Below are positions 48,886 through 57,806 of a stretch of 64,000 nt of DNA, one piece after another. The position numbers and the translations under genes were made by a program. Within the stretch, counting starts at the first letter, position 1. Every line of letters starts with the position of its first letter. The DNA comes from JBGAKG01 sp044224495 (GTDB taxonomy: Bacteria; Myxococcota_A; Polyangia; Polyangiales; Polyangiaceae), in contig JBGAKG010000027.1 of assembly GCA_044224495.1 (NCBI GenBank), positions 62,001 through 126,000 of the forward strand. The letters are read 5' to 3'. The notes under the pieces are model-generated. The model saw only the letters and a list, made by a program, of their open reading frames with translations, was not told where the DNA came from and did not search any database.

Positions 48886-50399
48886 TTCTTGTCCTTGTCC
48901 CACGCCCACGCGGGCCGGGGCTTCTCCGGTCCCCGGAGCTCGCACCCTTCGTTCTTCTTGAGCGGCCCGTCGGGGACGAGGTAACCGTCGTTCACCTCGG
49001 GGCGACCCGTCACCGCGGTCGGGCCCTTGCAGCCCTGAGCGATCCACGTCGCGAGGATCGACATGGCGTCGTCATCCATGCTCGGCAGCCCGATCGGCAT
49101 TCCGAGCATCCCCTTCGGGTACGACGGACGCTCGTAGTCGCCGAAGGCCGGCACGTGGTCCCGCTGCTCTTCGATCCGCCGCTGCAGCATCACGACGAGC
49201 ACGTGCGGCATGGCCTCGCCGGGGCGCGGTTGGAAGATGGAGTAGCGCTTGCCGTCGGGTCCGACGGCGCCGTTCACCATCGACTCGTACGTGCGGAGCG
49301 CGAGCCCGATGCCGGCGTAGCCGAAGCCACCGTGGTTGCCGGGGCCCGTGTCCTTCTCGTAGTCGTTCATGTGGCAGTGGACGCAGACCTTGCCGAGCAC
49401 CTTCTCCTTCATCTCGGCGTACGGCACGGGGCGCTCCAAGAGCGCGGGCGGCTTGAGCTCGTAGGTGGCGGGCGCCGGCTTCAGCTCGGGATCGCCGAAC
49501 CAGAGGTAGTCGCGGATGGCTTCGGCTTCGCCCACGGTCAGGCCGCTCGCCGGCATCGTCGTCTTCGGTGTGATCGCCTGCGGCGCCATCAGCCAGCTCA
49601 CGATGACGTCGCTCCGGGTGCGGTCCTTCGCGAAGCGGAGGTTCGGCGCGAGCGCGTTCGCCGCGCGCGCGGCCTCGAGGGTCTCGCGCGTCATCCCGGT
49701 CGCGAGGTTGCCGTACGTGTGGCACGCCACGCAGCCCTTGCCGAGGAAGAGCTTCTTCCCTTCTTCGAGCCGCGCCGCATCCGGCTTCGCGGGCGCGGTG
49801 GGAGCGACCCAGCCCGGCGCCCACGGGTCCGGCGCGTCCGCGATCGCGGCGAAGTAGCGCGCGACCTGGCGGATCTCCGCGTCGGTGAGCTTGTGGCGGA
49901 ACATGCTCTCCTCGAGCGTGGGCCGCTGGTCGTACGGCTCGTGGAGGAACGAGTCGATGTACTCTGCACGCACCCGCTTGCCCACGCCGGTGAGGTCGGG
50001 GACGCGCTCGAGGTGGACGATGTTGCGCTGGTAGCGCTGGATGATCGGCTCGCCGTACTTCGAGACGATGTCCTTGTACTGCTTGTCGTCCGGCTTGAGC
50101 CCCGAGAGCCAGAGGTGGCAGGACGTGCACCCGTTCGGGCGCGATGCCGCCGGAAGATCGTCGATCTCGTGGCAGCGCCGACACTCGTGCTTGATCATGA
50201 CGGCCTTGCCGTCGGCGATGGCCTTCTCTTTGGTCGCAGCCTCCCACGTCACGGTCGGGACAGGCGGAGCGACGGTGCTCGCGGTCGAGGCAGAGGCCTT
50301 GGGGGCCGCGTCGGCGGCGCCGGAGTTCGTCTTTCCGCAAGCAGCGGCCACGGCGGCGAACGCCATCGCAGCGAGGAGGGCGACGCGAAGGTGATTCAC
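48882..50399 (-). CDS. tetrahaem c-type cytochrome lipoprotein
   Basis: The 505-residue protein begins at GTG 50399 with signal peptide LLAAMAFAAVAAAC (Cys ~21). Four CxxCH haem sites are visible: CRRCH and CTSCH near residues 65-85, CVACH near 205 and CVHCH near 335, each with downstream Met or His that could serve as distal ligand (for example KTTMPASGL after CVACH). The domains resemble cytochrome c modules linked in series. A C-terminal region has GMPIGLPSMDDDAMSILATWIAQGC. It is coupled to the GMC oxidoreductase gene, so it is a plausible electron acceptor for it, and is anchored in the periplasm. Confidence 0.9.
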   Translation of the reverse strand: MNHLRVALLAAMAFAAVAAACGKTNSGAADAAPKASASTASTVAPPVPTVTWEAATKEKAIADGKAVMIKHECRRCHEIDDLPAASRPNGCTSCHLWLSGLKPDDKQYKDIVSKYGEPIIQRYQRNIVHLERVPDLTGVGKRVRAEYIDSFLHEPYDQRPTLEESMFRHKLTDAEIRQVARYFAAIADAPDPWAPGWVAPTAPAKPDAARLEEGKKLFLGKGCVACHTYGNLATGMTRETLEAARAANALAPNLRFAKDRTRSDVIVSWLMAPQAITPKTTMPASGLTVGEAEAIRDYLWFGDPELKPAPATYELKPPALLERPVPYAEMKEKVLGKVCVHCHMNDYEKDTGPGNHGGFGYAGIGLALRTYESMVNGAVGPDGKRYSIFQPRPGEAMPHVLVVMLQRRIEEQRDHVPAFGDYERPSYPKGMLGMPIGLPSMDDDAMSILATWIAQGCKGPTAVTGRPEVNDGYLVPDGPLKKNEGCELRGPEKPRPAWAWDKDKK

Positions 50400-50440
50400 G
50401 CCCGAGATGCTAGCAAACAAAGCGCGCCGAGCGACGCCGC

Positions 50441-51658
50441 TCAAGGCAGGCGCAGGTCGAGGAACCGGCCCTTGGCGCGGAACGCCGGCGACGCACCCTC
50501 TTGGTACGCGAGGAAGAACACGCCCGCCGGATCGACCGTCGTGAGCTCGAGCGGATACGGGGGGACGTCGCTCACGACGACGACCTCGTTCGTCAGCGCA
50601 CCGGCGCCGTCGAAGCGCGCGAGCTTGAGCTGGCGATGACCCGCGTCGATCGTCGTGCCCACGATCGCGCCGCCGACCTTCGCGAGCGCGATCGCAGGCG
50701 CCCCGAAGCCACTCGCATCGACCGGCGTCGCGCCGTTCGCGCTCACGTGCAAAAGTTTCGCGCCCCCCGCCGCGGTGCCGGCCGCGAGCCAGACCTCGGA
50801 CCCGAGGGCCGCGAGGCTCGGCGCCAGCACGTCGGGCACGCTGCCGAGCTTCGTCGCGTTGGAGGCCCCGTCGTCGATCCGCACGAGCTCGACGGAGGAG
50901 CCGTTTCCCTGGTTGGGCTCCGACTGCCACGCGACGATCATGGCGCCGGGGATCGTCACCACGTCGGGCACGCTCTGGGTCATGGCGGCGTCGAAGCCGA
51001 CGTCGATCGAGCCGCCGACCGGCGCTCCTTCGGCGTCGAGGCGCGCGCCGAAGACCTGGAACGCGGGGGCTTCCGGGACGCCCCACGCTCCGGTCAGCGC
51101 GAAGCCGGTCGCGCTCGGTTGGCTCGGTGCGATCTGGGCCATCCATGCGTTGGCGGTGATCGGCTTTCCGCTCCGCGGCCCGTCGTAGGCGCGCGAGGCA
51201 CCGCGAGCGACGCCATCGCGATCGAAGGTGCGGACGTGGAGCGAGAGGTTGTTCTGTGCCGCGCCGGAGTCCGCGGCCCACGTGACGACGACGCGCTCGC
51301 CGCGCACGGCAACCTCGGGGTCCACGTCGTTGCCGTCGTCGTCGCTCACGCGGATCGGCGCGAACGCGGGTTTGCCGTTGCACCCGAACGCCGCGAGGAA
51401 GACGTCGAGCTTGTTCTTGTCCGCGCCCTTCGGGCGGTCGTAGACGACGTACACGCGGTCGCCGGAGAAGGCGCTCGCCGCGTGGACCTGCGTGTCGGGG
51501 CCGCTGGGGTCGATCGCAAACGCGGCGTCAGTGAAGGTGGTGCACGCAGCAGCCGCGTCGGGACCCGCGTCCGCCGGCGGCGTCGCGGACGAGCCCGAGC
51601 TGCAGGCACAGAGCGCCAGCGGCGCGAGGGCGAGGGCCGTGAGGAGGCGGTACTTCAC
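50441..51658 (-). CDS. hypothetical lipoprotein with repeat beta structure
   Basis: The 405-residue protein starts at GTG 51658 (a GTG at 51673 would add five residues). Signal peptide LLTALALAPLALCAC has the lipobox Cys near 19, followed by an Ala/Asp linker. Repeated strands such as DRVYVVYDRP, GERVVVTWAAD, AMIVAWQSEPN and VWLAAGTAAGG look like a seven-bladed propeller, as in many myxobacterial lipoproteins. It is on the same strand as the cytochrome gene, 41 bp away, and may belong to that operon. Ligand unknown. Confidence 0.75.
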   Translation of the reverse strand: MKYRLLTALALAPLALCACSSGSSATPPADAGPDAAAACTTFTDAAFAIDPSGPDTQVHAASAFSGDRVYVVYDRPKGADKNKLDVFLAAFGCNGKPAFAPIRVSDDDGNDVDPEVAVRGERVVVTWAADSGAAQNNLSLHVRTFDRDGVARGASRAYDGPRSGKPITANAWMAQIAPSQPSATGFALTGAWGVPEAPAFQVFGARLDAEGAPVGGSIDVGFDAAMTQSVPDVVTIPGAMIVAWQSEPNQGNGSSVELVRIDDGASNATKLGSVPDVLAPSLAALGSEVWLAAGTAAGGAKLLHVSANGATPVDASGFGAPAIALAKVGGAIVGTTIDAGHRQLKLARFDGAGALTNEVVVVSDVPPYPLELTTVDPAGVFFLAYQEGASPAFRAKGRFLDLRLP

Positions 51659-51729
51659 GGGCGCGGTGTACACCGTACATGCCCGAGCGTCGAGCCCCGC
51701 GAGGCGCGACGTGATACCCCGGAGAAAGC

Positions 51730-53910
51730 TTGCACGGGCACAGTTCGAGCCTCCGTGTCTTGGGTGATTCGACGCTCGGTCTGCACGGGCCCGTCGCGGC
51801 GCTGGACGTCTCGCCGAACGGGCGGCTCCTCCTCGCGACGACCGACGACTTGGACGGCGACGCGGCCGTGTTCGATCTGCAGACGCTCGCGGTCGTCGAT
51901 CGCGCGCGGATCACGGCGAGCGCGGCGTGGTTCCTCGACGACACGACGTTCGTCACCGCCTACGCGATGACGCGGTGGCACCGGGTCGGACAGCGGGAGC
52001 TCCTCCGCGAGTCGCAGGGGCACGGCGTGCCCCTCGCCTACGCGCGGGGGCGCGGGCTCCTCGCGCTGACCCAACGGCCGGAGACGACGATCGTCGACGT
52101 CATGTCCCCCACCGGCTCCGTTCTCCACCGAGTGGCGACGCCATCCGCGGCGAAATCACTCGCCTTCGACCGCGACGGGAGTCGACTCGCGATCGGCTGC
52201 GAGACCGGCGCCGTCGTCGCCCACCTCGCCGAGGGTGCGAGAGTGGACGTCGTCGTCGCCGAGGGACGCAACGTGCTCGTCGCGTGGGCCGGCGACGAGC
52301 TGATCACGATCGACGCCGACGATCGGAGCGCCCGCGTGTGGCGCGGAAAGACGCCGCGCATCGCCAAGCTCGAGAGCGAGGTCGAGCGCGCGGCCACTTC
52401 GCCGAACGGCGTGCTCGCGCTCGCGAGCCCGGCCGCCGTCATCGTCGACCCGCTCGTCCGCGCCCGCCGCACGCGGATCGTCGGCCCGATCGGCGCGCTC
52501 GCCTTCGTCGGCGAGCGACGCATCGCGCTCGGCGTCCGCAACAAGGTCCGGTTCCTTGACGTCGAGAAGGGAACGGTCGAAGAGCGCGGCCACGGCCACG
52601 ACGAGAGCGTCGAGCACGTCGCGACCACCGGCGGCGGGAAGCTCCTCGCGACGGCGGGTGCCACGCGCGGCACGATCCGGCTTTGGGACACGGTCAGCGG
52701 GGGGCTCGTCCACGAGTTGACCGGCCACGATGGCGGGCCCTCTTGCCCTTCGTTCACCCGCGAAGGCGACCTCCTCGCATCGGGCGGGCGCGACGGGCGG
52801 CTCGTGCTCCACGACGTCCGAACCGGCGAACGCGTCGACGCGACGCCCGTCGGAGGTGGGTTCCGCGGCATCGCGGCGACGTTCGCGCCCGACCGGAGGA
52901 TCTTCGTCGTCCAGGAGGACGGCCTCGTCACGGTCCACGCGCTCGGCGCGCTGTCGGACGCCAAACGGCTCGCGCGCGTTCAGGGCGGCGGCTTGTTTCC
53001 GCCGTCGATCGCGGTCGATTCCGGGTGCCGTTGGGTCGCCGTCGGTTTGGCGGGGAAGGTGACGGTGCTCCACGCGGACGGAGAGTCCGCCGGGCGCGAG
53101 GTGATGGTGATCGAAGGCGAGGCGCGACTCCCCACCTTCGCCCCCGATGGGCCGCTCCTGGCGCTCCGTCAGGAGCACCAGCTCCTCGTCGTCGAGGTGC
53201 CGACCCAGCGCGTGCTCCAACGCGTCGACGTCGCCGTCATCCACTCGATCGCGTTCCTGCCGGGAGGGTCGGTCGCGGTCGTGCCCTACGTGGACGCGCC
53301 GGCCGAGGTGATCGACGTCGCGACCGGCGAGCGCCGCCCGCTCTCGCTCCCGAGTCGACCACGCTCCGTCGCGAGCGCCGGGCTCGGCATGATCGCGCTC
53401 GGCTTCGCCGACGGAACGGCCGCCCTCTGCCCCGCGCCGCTCTCGGCGGCGATGCAACGGGTGGTCACGCTCGACGTGCTTCGCGGCGTGCTCCACGAGC
53501 TGCTCCCGCGCGATGGCGAGGCACGCGGCGGCTACCGCGACGTGCCGGCGACCGCGAGCCTCGACGGCGACGCCCTCTCGCTGAGCCGCGCCGGAGCGCG
53601 CTTCCGGATCACGGTCGGCGCCGACGCGCAGGGGTGGTTGCTCCGCATCGAGCGCGAGGGTCGTCCGTTCGTGGCCCCCGTGCCGTCGCTCCTGGCGCGG
53701 GCGCGCCGTTGGGTCGGGGCGCGTCCGGGACCCGGCGACGTCGCGCCGGCGGTCGTGGCGCTCGGCGCGGTCGCCTCGCGCAGAGCCGAGGTCGAGCCGA
53801 GTGGGGCGCTGCTCGTCCGCGGCGCCGACGCCAGCGGCAACGGGACGAGCCCCCCGCCCGACGCACCCGAGCTCGAGCGCTGGCTCGTGGCGCTCGCGCC
53901 GGCGCCCTGA
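51730..53910 (+). CDS. WD40 repeat protein
   Basis: The 726-residue cytoplasmic protein begins at TTG after GGAGAAAGC. It contains at least six WD40-like blades: AALDVSPNGRLLLATTD near 24, SLAFDRDGSRLAIGCETGAVV near 140, VATTGGGKLLATAGATRGTIRLWDT near 300, SFTREGDLLASGGRDGRLVLHDV near 340 and SIAVDSGCRWVAVGLAG near 425. The C-terminal ~120 residues are not propeller-like. There is no signal peptide or membrane helix. It lies 19 bp ahead of a Ser/Thr kinase gene and is probably co-transcribed, suggesting a scaffold or substrate role in that kinase pathway. Confidence 0.85.
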   Translation: MHGHSSSLRVLGDSTLGLHGPVAALDVSPNGRLLLATTDDLDGDAAVFDLQTLAVVDRARITASAAWFLDDTTFVTAYAMTRWHRVGQRELLRESQGHGVPLAYARGRGLLALTQRPETTIVDVMSPTGSVLHRVATPSAAKSLAFDRDGSRLAIGCETGAVVAHLAEGARVDVVVAEGRNVLVAWAGDELITIDADDRSARVWRGKTPRIAKLESEVERAATSPNGVLALASPAAVIVDPLVRARRTRIVGPIGALAFVGERRIALGVRNKVRFLDVEKGTVEERGHGHDESVEHVATTGGGKLLATAGATRGTIRLWDTVSGGLVHELTGHDGGPSCPSFTREGDLLASGGRDGRLVLHDVRTGERVDATPVGGGFRGIAATFAPDRRIFVVQEDGLVTVHALGALSDAKRLARVQGGGLFPPSIAVDSGCRWVAVGLAGKVTVLHADGESAGREVMVIEGEARLPTFAPDGPLLALRQEHQLLVVEVPTQRVLQRVDVAVIHSIAFLPGGSVAVVPYVDAPAEVIDVATGERRPLSLPSRPRSVASAGLGMIALGFADGTAALCPAPLSAAMQRVVTLDVLRGVLHELLPRDGEARGGYRDVPATASLDGDALSLSRAGARFRITVGADAQGWLLRIEREGRPFVAPVPSLLARARRWVGARPGPGDVAPAVVALGAVASRRAEVEPSGALLVRGADASGNGTSPPPDAPELERWLVALAPAP

Positions 53911-53929
53911 GTCGGGTCACAATGCGTGC

Positions 53930-55786
53930 GTGATCCGTCCGAAGCACGAAACCGACACCGACGCCGCGACGCTCGTTCAAACGAAGGACCGCGCCGAGCT
54001 CGAGCCGACCCTCCGCGCCGCCGGGGTATCGTCCGGCGTCGCTCCGATCGGCGAAGCGACCCTCGACGCGCCGCTCGGCCCCGAGCACGCCGGCGAACGC
54101 TACGTCTTCAAGAAGCCGCTCGGCTCGGGCGGCATGGGCGAGGTGCGCCTCTGCCACGACGAGCGCATCGGGCGCGAGATCGCGCTGAAGGTCATGCGGC
54201 GGGAGGCCGTGTCGGCCGACTCCGCCACGCGCTTCATCCGTGAAGCTCGCGTGCAAGGCCAGCTCGAGCACCCGAGCGTCGTCCCCGTCTACGATCTCGC
54301 GCGTGACGAGAACGGCTCGCTCTACTTCACGATGAAGCGGATCCGCGGGATCACGCTCGAGGAGGCCATCCGCCCGCCGAGCGACGCAGCGCCGCGCTAC
54401 TCGAAGCGCCGCTTGCTCAACGCGTTCGTGAGTGTCTGCCTCGCGGTGGAGTTCGCGCACTCGCGCGGCGTGCTCCACCGCGATCTCAAGCCCGGGAACG
54501 TGATGCTCGGCGAGTTCGGCGAGGTCAACGTGCTCGACTGGGGCATCGCGAAGATCACGGGTCGCGCGATGGCGGAGGCGAGCCCCGAGAGCGCACCGCT
54601 CCTCGACGTCGACGGGCCGAACAGCGGCCGCACGGTGGCCGGGTCGCTCGTCGGGACGCCGGGTTACATGTCGCCGGAGCAAGCGCGGGGCGAGCTCGAC
54701 GCGCTCGACGCGCGCTCCGACGTCTACTCGCTCGGGGCGATCCTCTACGAGATCGTGACCGGCGAGCACCTGCACGACGGTCCCACCGTGTCGGCGATCC
54801 TCGCGAGCACCGTGCGGGGACCGGCGAACCCCAAGCCCTCGGGGCGGGCGCCCGACGTCGCGCCGGAGCTCGACGCGATCTGCGAGCGCGCGCTCGCGAT
54901 GGATCCGAAGGATCGCTTCGGCTCGGCGCGCGAGCTGTGCGACGCCCTGGAGCACTTCCTCGACGGCGACCGCGATCTGATGCTGCGGCGCGAGATGGCG
55001 GAGGAGCACGTCCTCCGCGCGCGCGATGCCCCTTCGCGCGAGGTCGCGCTGAAAGAGGCCTTCCGCGCGCTGGCGTTGAACCCCGACGACACCGAGGCGC
55101 GCGGGCTGGTGGCGAAGCTCCTCCTCGAAGCACCGGACGAGGTGCCGGCCGCGGCGCGGCCCGAGCTCGACGCGATCGAGGCGCGCGTCCGCAAAGAGGG
55201 CGCGCGAGCGGCGGCGCGCCGCTACCTCACGTGGATGCTGTTCATCCCGCTCGTCTTCGCGATGGGCGTGCGCTCGTGGGCGCTGACCGGCACGGTGATC
55301 GGCCTGATGCTCGCGTCGACGGCGGCCTCGGCGGCCATCGCTCGCTTGGAGCGGCCGCGCGCGCTCCACGGCGTCGTGCTGCTCGGGCTGAGCATGGCGA
55401 CCGCCTCGGCGGTGAGCGTCTTCCTGGGCCCGTTCGTGATCGTACCCGCGCTCGCGGCGACGAACGCCCTTTTCTTTGCACTCTACACAGAGAAGCGCTG
55501 GCGCCCCGTCATCGCGTTCGCCGGGCTCGCGGCCGTGCTCGCTCCGTGGCTCCTCGAGATCGCGGGCGTGCTTCCGGCGTCGATGGCTCACGCCGAGGAC
55601 GGCGTGACGCTGCTCGCCCGCGCGATCGCGATCGAGCCGCGCTGGGTGGAGGGCTTCCTCCTCCTCACCTCGGCCGGCATCTTGGTCACGACCACCGGGA
55701 CGGTCGGCCGCGTGCGCGACGAGCTCGGGGCGTCCGAGCGGCGGAGCTTCCTCCAGGCGTGGCACCTCCGGCGCATGGTGGAGTGA
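53930..55786 (+). CDS. Hanks-type serine/threonine protein kinase, membrane-anchored
   Basis: The 618-residue kinase starts at GTG 53930. The kinase domain spans ~58-335 and is complete: glycine loop GSGGMGEV (66-73), catalytic Lys 87 in ALKVM, HRDLKPGN at 183-190 with Asp 185, DWG at 203-205 in place of DFG, and VGTPGYMSPEQ near 240. A helical region with TPR-like composition follows (EEHVLRARDAP, EVALKEAFRALALNPDD). Residues ~430-560 contain about five membrane helices, and a cytoplasmic helix ends the protein. Myxobacteria have many such kinases. Partner: the WD40 protein encoded 19 bp upstream. Confidence 0.95.
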   Translation: MIRPKHETDTDAATLVQTKDRAELEPTLRAAGVSSGVAPIGEATLDAPLGPEHAGERYVFKKPLGSGGMGEVRLCHDERIGREIALKVMRREAVSADSATRFIREARVQGQLEHPSVVPVYDLARDENGSLYFTMKRIRGITLEEAIRPPSDAAPRYSKRRLLNAFVSVCLAVEFAHSRGVLHRDLKPGNVMLGEFGEVNVLDWGIAKITGRAMAEASPESAPLLDVDGPNSGRTVAGSLVGTPGYMSPEQARGELDALDARSDVYSLGAILYEIVTGEHLHDGPTVSAILASTVRGPANPKPSGRAPDVAPELDAICERALAMDPKDRFGSARELCDALEHFLDGDRDLMLRREMAEEHVLRARDAPSREVALKEAFRALALNPDDTEARGLVAKLLLEAPDEVPAAARPELDAIEARVRKEGARAAARRYLTWMLFIPLVFAMGVRSWALTGTVIGLMLASTAASAAIARLERPRALHGVVLLGLSMATASAVSVFLGPFVIVPALAATNALFFALYTEKRWRPVIAFAGLAAVLAPWLLEIAGVLPASMAHAEDGVTLLARAIAIEPRWVEGFLLLTSAGILVTTTGTVGRVRDELGASERRSFLQAWHLRRMVE

Positions 55787-55907
55787 CGACCCTGATCGCG
55801 TTGCCTCGCCCTCGCTCGCACGCGGGGCCGAGGCACGATGTGGCACACCGCGAGCCAGCGGAAATTCCAGGGATCGGCGAGGCACGCGGCTTGCTGAAGC
55901 GACGGGC
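55787..55907 (+). other. short intergenic region
   Basis: This 121-bp gap between the kinase gene and the next lipoprotein gene must carry a promoter if the genes are separate. I see no clear -35/-10 pair, hairpin or operator in it. Confidence 0.35.
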
Positions 55908-56552
55908 ATGCTCCCTTCGTTCGCTTCCTCGTCGCGTACCTTCTCCTTTCTCTTCGCCGCGGCGGCGGCTGCGGTCCTATCGATCCACTGTGGCGGGCGC
56001 ATCGATGGCGATGCGCCGAGCACGTGCCCGACGAACCTGAACGAAGCCTGCCCGACGAACGCGAAGTGCACCGCTCACGTGACCGACTGCGGCGGCGCGC
56101 GCGACGTCACGTGCACCTGCAACGGCACCGGCTGGTCGTGCCCGCAGACGGGCGCGTGCCCCAACCCGTGCACCAACGTGACCCCGGGTGGCTCGTGCTC
56201 GGCCGAGGGCACCTTCTGCAAGACGCCCCCGCCGCCGAACTGCGATCTGCCGCCGGCCGGTGGCTGCACGTGCTCGAACGGCAAGTGGACGTGCTCCATC
56301 ACCATCTGCGAGGATCCCCCGCCGCCGGTCCCCGCGTGTCCTCCGCCGAGCGCGATCCACGAAGGCGGGAGCTGCGTCGGCAACGCGACGTGCGGCGGCT
56401 ACCTCCAGTGCCCGCAGGGTGGCTCCGCGAACGTGAGCTACGACTGCGTGAACGGTCGCTGGCAGATGTGGGAGTACTTCCAGGATCCGTGCGACACCAT
56501 CGAGCCCGACGGCGGCTTGGTCATCGTGGATGGCGGGAAGAAGGGCGGCTGA
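55908..56552 (+). CDS. Cys- and Pro-rich secreted lipoprotein
   Basis: The 214-residue protein has a signal peptide FLFAAAAAAVLSIHC with a lipobox-type Cys near 28. The mature part holds more than 20 cysteines in small modules, for example DVTCTCNGTGWSCPQTGACPN and GGCTCSNGKWTC, the C-x-C-x(5-6)-W-x-C pattern repeated twice, interrupted by PPPP stretches. It ends with DGGLVIVDGGKKGG. It is presumably a disulphide-rich surface protein; no known family. There is no adjacent gene of the same pathway. Confidence 0.75.
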   Translation: MLPSFASSSRTFSFLFAAAAAAVLSIHCGGRIDGDAPSTCPTNLNEACPTNAKCTAHVTDCGGARDVTCTCNGTGWSCPQTGACPNPCTNVTPGGSCSAEGTFCKTPPPPNCDLPPAGGCTCSNGKWTCSITICEDPPPPVPACPPPSAIHEGGSCVGNATCGGYLQCPQGGSANVSYDCVNGRWQMWEYFQDPCDTIEPDGGLVIVDGGKKGG

Positions 56553-56556
56553 GCGT

Positions 56557-57066
56557 TCAGCTCGGCGAGCGCAGGCTCAAGGTCCCCAGGTAGTCACGCT
56601 TCCCCACCGGAACGCCCGCGTGGCGCAGGATCGCGTAGGCGTGGCACAGGTGGAAGAAGAAGTTCGGGAGCGCGTGCTCGAGGAAGTAGTCCGCTCCCGT
56701 CATCACCTTCCCCTCCCAGCGGGGTTGGCTCACGCGGCGTGACTCGGCGCCGATGAAATCGTTCGCGTTGAACCCGTCGAGGTAGCTGATCGTCTGGCGG
56801 ATCCGCGCGCGCAGGTCGTCGATCGACTGCTCGTTGTCCGAGTTCACGGGAGCCTCTTTCCCGGTGATGCGCGCGATGGAGAGCTTCGCCGTGTCGCAGG
56901 TCACCTGGACCTGGCGGAGGAGCGGAAACTGGTCGGGCGCGAGGCGCATCTCGAGGAGCGCCTTCGAGTCGGTCCCCTTGGACTCCGCGTGGGTCTTCGC
57001 CATCTCGAGCCACTTGTCGAGCTGACCGAGCATCTTCTTGAACTGGCGGTACGTGACCTCGTACAT
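56557..57066 (-). CDS. DUF1993 family protein
   Basis: The 169-residue protein has the conserved pattern of DUF1993: YRQFKKMLGQLDKWLEMAKTHAESKG, RLAPDQFPLLRQVQVTCDTAK, RIRQTISYLDGF, YFLEHALPNFFFHLCHAYAILRHAGVPVGKRDYLG. The family is helical and related to the DinB/YfiT four-helix group, which have a metal site; role unknown. The gene is convergent with the Cys-rich lipoprotein gene, with four bases between stops. Confidence 0.93.
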   Translation of the reverse strand: MYEVTYRQFKKMLGQLDKWLEMAKTHAESKGTDSKALLEMRLAPDQFPLLRQVQVTCDTAKLSIARITGKEAPVNSDNEQSIDDLRARIRQTISYLDGFNANDFIGAESRRVSQPRWEGKVMTGADYFLEHALPNFFFHLCHAYAILRHAGVPVGKRDYLGTLSLRSPS

Positions 57067-57126
57067 GCCCTCATCTTACGCCGGAAACCGCGGCCGGGCG
57101 TCGGATTCTCCGATCGGGCGCCGCGC

Positions 57127-57792
57127 TCAGTGGCGGGTGATGGTCGTGAAGCCTTCGAAGCGACGCGCCCAAACGTCGTCGCGGAGTGCGTCGGCATCGG
57201 CCGTGATCGCGGCCATCACCGGATCGGGCTCGGCGCGCTCCTCGCCGCGCGCGACACGGCGAGGCTCGCCGATCGCGACGAAGATCTCGGGCCGCTCGTC
57301 CTCGATGAACTCGTAGCGAACGACCACCGTCGAGAACGGCGCCTTCGAGCGCGCGGCGAGCCAGCTCGCGCCGGCGATGCTCTCGAGCGGGCGCTTGTCC
57401 ATCGACTCCTGCTTGCCCTGCGGATAGATGCCGAGCCGCATGTTCGGCTGCTCGAGGAGCTCGAGCGCATGCCGCAGCGCCGCCGCCGAGCCGGCGCGCG
57501 TCGTCCGATCGACGCCGAACGCGCCGATCCAACGCAGCCACGAGAGCTTCTTCAGGTTCGCCTCGTCCATCATCACGTCGTGCCGCGCGCCCGGGGGGAA
57601 CCAGCGCCGCGACAGGTGATAGATCACGAGCGAGTCCCACCAGGCGACGTGCTGGCACGCCATGATCACGGGGGCCGTCGGCGGCGGGAGGTTGCCCCGC
57701 ACGTGCACGGCCGCGAAGCGCCGCCGGAAGAGGTTCTTCACGTACCAGCCGAAGGCGGTCTCGAACGCAGGCCAGTGCGCGGAGGGGATCAT
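57127..57792 (-). CDS. plsC: 1-acylglycerol-3-phosphate acyltransferase-like (PlsC)
   Basis: The 221-residue protein has the catalytic HX4D motif HVAWWD near residue 47, block II WIGAFGVDR near 87, and GIYPQGKQ near 120 where PlsC usually has FPEGTRS, so the conserved Glu is Gln here. It transfers an acyl chain to lysophosphatidate or a related lysolipid at the inner membrane. The ATG 57792 follows the ferritin-like gene by 14 bp on the same strand, so they may be co-transcribed. The motif III change leaves some doubt about the substrate. Confidence 0.85.
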   Translation of the reverse strand: MIPSAHWPAFETAFGWYVKNLFRRRFAAVHVRGNLPPPTAPVIMACQHVAWWDSLVIYHLSRRWFPPGARHDVMMDEANLKKLSWLRWIGAFGVDRTTRAGSAAALRHALELLEQPNMRLGIYPQGKQESMDKRPLESIAGASWLAARSKAPFSTVVVRYEFIEDERPEIFVAIGEPRRVARGEERAEPDPVMAAITADADALRDDVWARRFEGFTTITRH

Positions 57793-57806
57793 GAGCGCGT
57801 CGGCGA

